Assembly (NCBI GenBank): GCA_023432465.1 | Contig: JAEYUO010000093.1 | Location: 31,778-95,777, forward strand | DNA: 64,000 nucleotides | Source: Planctomycetota bacterium | GTDB lineage: Bacteria > Planctomycetota > Phycisphaerae > Phycisphaerales > UBA1924 | Direction: 5' to 3' | Part shown: positions 61,283 through 64,000 of the stretch, piece after piece | Layout: each line of letters opens with the position of its first letter | How positions within the stretch are numbered: position 1 is the first letter of the stretch | Position numbers and translations under genes: made by a program | The notes under the pieces: generated by a model | Seen by the model: only the letters and a program-made list of their open reading frames with translations | What the model was told of the DNA's origin: nothing | The model's database searches: none

Positions 61283-63018
61283 GCGGCAAGCCTCTCGGGT
61301 GCAGTCGTCTCAACATCCCCCCCGCCGTCATCCGTGCTCTGCACGGCCACCACGCGAGCGACCTCTTCAAGCGTCGTCAGGCCCAGCCGCGCCTTCTCCA
61401 GGCCGTCCTGCCACATCAGACGCATCCCATCCGCGACCGCGCGCCGCCGGACCTCATCCGTCGAGGCCTCCTCCTCGATCGCGCGCCGAACGCTCGCCGT
61501 CGCGCGAAGCATCTCATATACACCCACGCGCCCGCGATACCCGCTCGATCCGCACCGTCCGCACCCCGCCCCCGCCACAAACCGGTTCTCGCCCGGGCCG
61601 ATCCCGAACTGCGCAAGCACCTCCGGCCGCGATGCCGCCGGCCGCGCACACTCCGAGCACGTCCGGCGCACAAGCCGCTGCGCAATCACGCACAGCAGCG
61701 CAGCGTTCACGGCAAACGCCGGGCACCCCAGATCCCGCAGCCGCGGAATCGCGCCCGCCGAGTCATTCGTGTGCAGACTCGAAAGCACAAGATGTCCCGT
61801 CAGCGCGGCCTGCACGCTGATCCGGGCCGTCTCCTCATCGCGAATCTCGCCGACAAACACCACATCCGGATCCTGCCGCAGCACCGACCGCAGCGCGCCG
61901 GCAAACCCCAGACCGATCTCGTGGTTCACCTGAATCTGCCGGATCAGCGGCATCCGGATCTCCACCGGGTCCTCGATCGTCATGATGTTGCGATCCGGCG
62001 TGTTCAGCCGCTTGAGCGCGGTGTAGAGCGACGTCGTCTTCCCCGATCCCGTCGGCCCCGTCACCAGAATCATGCCGTACGGGTTCTGAATGATCTGCTC
62101 AAGCTCCGCCGTCTCCGCCGCCGGGAAGCCCAGCGATGGGAAGTCCTTGATGTTCGTGCCCGTCGCCAGCAGCCGCATCACCGCGTTCTCGCCGCACACC
62201 GTCGGAATGATCGACAGCCGGATATCCACGCTCCGCCCCGAGTGCACAAAGCGGAACTTGCCGTCCTGCGGGCGGCGCGTCTGCGTCAGGTCCAGGTGCG
62301 CCATCACCTTCAACCGCTGGATCAGCCCGCTGTGCGCAGCCAGGCCCGGGCCCTGCTGCGCACGCAGCGCGCCATCGACCCGGTACCGAAGATGCAGCTC
62401 GTGCTCATCCGGCCCGATGTGGATATCCGAGGCCCCCAGGTCCAGCCCCTGCGCAATGATCTGGTTCACCGCCGCGACGATCGGCTCGCGTTCTGTTCCC
62501 GCCCCCTGGACCGAAGCCTGCCCCGAAGCCTGCCCCGCCGCCTCGCCCCCCGGCGACCTCCGCCTCTCCTCCGCGCTGTCCCCGGTCAGGGAGTACGCCC
62601 GGTCGATCAGCGCCCGCAGCGCATCGGGGTCGCACAACACCGGATCGACATCGACCTTCAGCAGCGCGCGGATCTGATCCACAGCGCGAAGATCGAGCGG
62701 GTTCTCCATCCCCACCGTCACCGAGCGCTCAAACACAAACAGCGGGAAGGCTCGCAGCGACTCCGCCGTGCTCCGCGTCAGCATCCCGGTGTGCTTGAAG
62801 TCCACATCAAACCAGGACAGATCAACAAACGGATACTCCGCCGTCTCCGCACGCGCAATCGCGACCTGCCGCGATGTCAGCAGACCCAGGCCCACCACCG
62901 CCTCGCCGATCCCCAGCCCCATCTCCTGCGCATGCCGCACCGCCAGGTCCGCCCGCTCCCGCGTCAGCAACCCGTCCTCAACCAGCGCTGCAACCAGAAA
63001 GTCGTCATGGCTCATCAT
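61279..63018 (-). CDS. Type II secretion / type IV pilus assembly ATPase GspE/PilB
   Basis: A 579-residue hexameric ATPase that powers pseudopilus assembly. The N-terminal N1E-like domain (DFLVAALVEDGLLTRERADL) is present. The catalytic half has Walker A GPTGSGKTT at about 321-329, and QDPDVVFVGEIRDEET holds the Walker B and Asp box. The late tetracysteine zinc site (RTCSECARP and GCGRCGSSG) is also conserved. It lacks the long extra N-domain of some PilB. The ATG overlaps the PilZ gene stop, which suggests that c-di-GMP or PilZ input is coupled to the machine. Directly followed by gspF. Confidence 0.94.
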   Translation of the reverse strand: MMSHDDFLVAALVEDGLLTRERADLAVRHAQEMGLGIGEAVVGLGLLTSRQVAIARAETAEYPFVDLSWFDVDFKHTGMLTRSTAESLRAFPLFVFERSVTVGMENPLDLRAVDQIRALLKVDVDPVLCDPDALRALIDRAYSLTGDSAEERRRSPGGEAAGQASGQASVQGAGTEREPIVAAVNQIIAQGLDLGASDIHIGPDEHELHLRYRVDGALRAQQGPGLAAHSGLIQRLKVMAHLDLTQTRRPQDGKFRFVHSGRSVDIRLSIIPTVCGENAVMRLLATGTNIKDFPSLGFPAAETAELEQIIQNPYGMILVTGPTGSGKTTSLYTALKRLNTPDRNIMTIEDPVEIRMPLIRQIQVNHEIGLGFAGALRSVLRQDPDVVFVGEIRDEETARISVQAALTGHLVLSSLHTNDSAGAIPRLRDLGCPAFAVNAALLCVIAQRLVRRTCSECARPAASRPEVLAQFGIGPGENRFVAGAGCGRCGSSGYRGRVGVYEMLRATASVRRAIEEEASTDEVRRRAVADGMRLMWQDGLEKARLGLTTLEEVARVVAVQSTDDGGGDVETTAPERLAA

Positions 63019-63434
63019 CGCGCAGCCCCCTCTCCGGAGTGCTCGCTCTGCGTCCGCTCCAGCAGCAGGCCGATCGTCCTCGACCGCGACGCCTGGTCAC
63101 CGGCGTACGCCAGGCCCATGTAGTACCGCGGTTCCCGACTGATCATCGTCACACGCTGAACCCGCGACGGAAGCTCGATCGTCTCGCTGCCCGATCCTGT
63201 CCGCACCGTCAGGTTCACGCTCGTGCCCCGCGGCAGGAAGACCGCCGTCTCCACGCCCGCGCCGCCGTTGCTCACATCCACGACCGTCGCGCTGATCGAA
63301 CCCGTCCCGTCTCCCACGCTCCGCGACAGCGCCACAACGTGCGCGTGCTCCGCCGCGACACGAAGGCCCGCCTCAAGCCGGCACGAGCGCCGCTCATGCT
63401 GACGAACGACAAGTTGATCCGCAGATCCGTCCAT
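63015..63434 (-). CDS. PilZ-domain protein
   Basis: A 139-residue protein with a PilZ-like domain: RQHERRSCRLEAGLRV carries the RxxxR start (RQHERR). DVSNGGAGVETAVFLPRGT is the (D/N)xSxxG motif. These bind c-di-GMP in canonical members. It is the first gene of the operon and overlaps the ATPase gene, so it probably controls pseudopilus activity. GGAAGG eight bases before the ATG at 63434 supports this start. The in-frame ATG at 63500 has none. The spacing of the motif is slightly short, so binding is not certain. Confidence 0.78.
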   Translation of the reverse strand: MDGSADQLVVRQHERRSCRLEAGLRVAAEHAHVVALSRSVGDGTGSISATVVDVSNGGAGVETAVFLPRGTSVNLTVRTGSGSETIELPSRVQRVTMISREPRYYMGLAYAGDQASRSRTIGLLLERTQSEHSGEGAAR

Positions 63435-63701
63435 TCCGCAAGCCTTCCTGTATTCAGTTGCACCAGCGCCCGCACGCGGCAGGTCCGCATACGCGCTCAT
63501 CGACCCATCGCCGACCGGAGTTGATCTCTCCCAACTCAACCTCCACCCTCGCACCCGTGCCGATAACCCCCCGCCTGCCCCCATGCCCCCGTTCCCGCCC
63601 CACGACCCACACCCATTCCACGAATCAGCTTCAAGTCCGGGCCAAGTCGGTCCCCCTTTGCGCCGATACCCAGCCATGAGTCACCGGCTGGAGCCCCGTT
63701 C

Positions 63702-63992
63702 ATGAGCACCTCGCAGCGAACATTCGACCAGGTGAAATCCATCCTGGGCAAGCTTGATCGGGACATCGATGCCGCCCGCGAGCGTCGACTCCAGCAGCGG
63801 CTCATGCCCGCCGCCGCGATCGCGCAGCCCGCAGGATTCATCCCCGCGGCCGCCCCGGCGCCCATGCGCCCGGCCGCCCCTGCCCCCGCGCCCCTCCCGC
63901 CCAACGACCCCGGTCGCTCGGGCTACGGCCGCGCCCGGCCGCTCCGCGGCGACGACCGCGCCGTCTTCCCTCCCACGCAGCCCCGCCCCTGA
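63702..63992 (+). CDS. Small hypothetical protein, proline/alanine-rich
   Basis: A 96-residue protein I do not recognise. Residues 5-36 (QRTFDQVKSILGKLDRDIDAARERRLQQR) are predicted helical. The rest is Pro-Ala rich (AAAPAPMRPAAPAPAPLPP) and probably disordered. GGAG about nine bases before the ATG at 63702 supports it. It is divergent from the secretion operon with about 270 bases between them. Proteins of this form occur near planctomycete secretion genes, but no link is shown here. Confidence 0.6.
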   Translation: MSTSQRTFDQVKSILGKLDRDIDAARERRLQQRLMPAAAIAQPAGFIPAAAPAPMRPAAPAPAPLPPNDPGRSGYGRARPLRGDDRAVFPPTQPRP

Positions 63993-64000
63993 TTCCACCC

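Noticed and set aside
61138..63123. Plus-strand ORF of 661 codons
   Set aside because: Shadow of gspE. It has the same Arg/His/Pro bias and no motif.

Overview
The window is high-GC, densely coding bacterial DNA. It most likely comes from a planctomycete of the Phycisphaerae type. The main evidence is ten secreted proteins that end in a Cys-bounded, EF-hand-like tag built around the motif VPDIFAFLAAWFA. This is the 'GC-type dockerin' tail I know from Phycisphaerales. TGACC cysteine repeats, WGENIGW repeats, a PAPG/PEP-like C-terminal anchor and a planctomycete-style type II secretion/pilus operon point the same way. I see no tRNA, rRNA, CRISPR array, insertion sequence or prophage.

Layout. 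1-6.4 kb: amidohydrolase (cut by the window edge), GT4 glycosyltransferase, flavin-reductase-like protein, mraZ with its own operator repeats, a DUF418 membrane protein with an in-frame stop, and a serine beta-lactamase-like hydrolase. 6.6-18.8 kb: housekeeping genes. atpD and atpA are separate single genes about 9 kb apart. Between them lie a small membrane protein, a large propeller-like secreted protein, an unknown possibly DNA-binding protein, a GNAT acetyltransferase, nfu-mnmE, and cdaA-cdaR (c-di-AMP synthesis). 18.9-42 kb: a long island of exported proteins, including a pseudopilin-like protein, multicopper oxidase and sugar-dehydrogenase fusions, a C-type-lectin protein, beta-helix proteins and HAF- and WGENIGW-repeat proteins. 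Most carry the dockerin-like tag. 42-51.5 kb: three tandem paralogous exported proteins, threonine aldolase, a CHAD-Ppx/GppA-HD fusion, and a strongly expressed-looking tagged protein with a structured leader. 51.7-53.1 kb: ECF sigma factor and anti-sigma factor. 53.1-63.4 kb (minus strand): a tightly coupled type II secretion / type IV pilus operon (PilZ, E, F, G, H, I, J, K, PilM-PilN fusion, O/M, P/C).

How it may fit together (inference): the minus-strand operon makes an envelope secretion machine, and the tagged proteins are plausible cargo or surface components. Two of the tagged genes are each divergently transcribed from a member of one uncharacterised protein family. A perfect palindrome lies in both shared promoter regions, which suggests gene-by-gene regulation of surface proteins by an undescribed regulator family. 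Two genes (DUF418 and gspH-like) look interrupted by a stop or frameshift and may be damaged or contain sequence errors.
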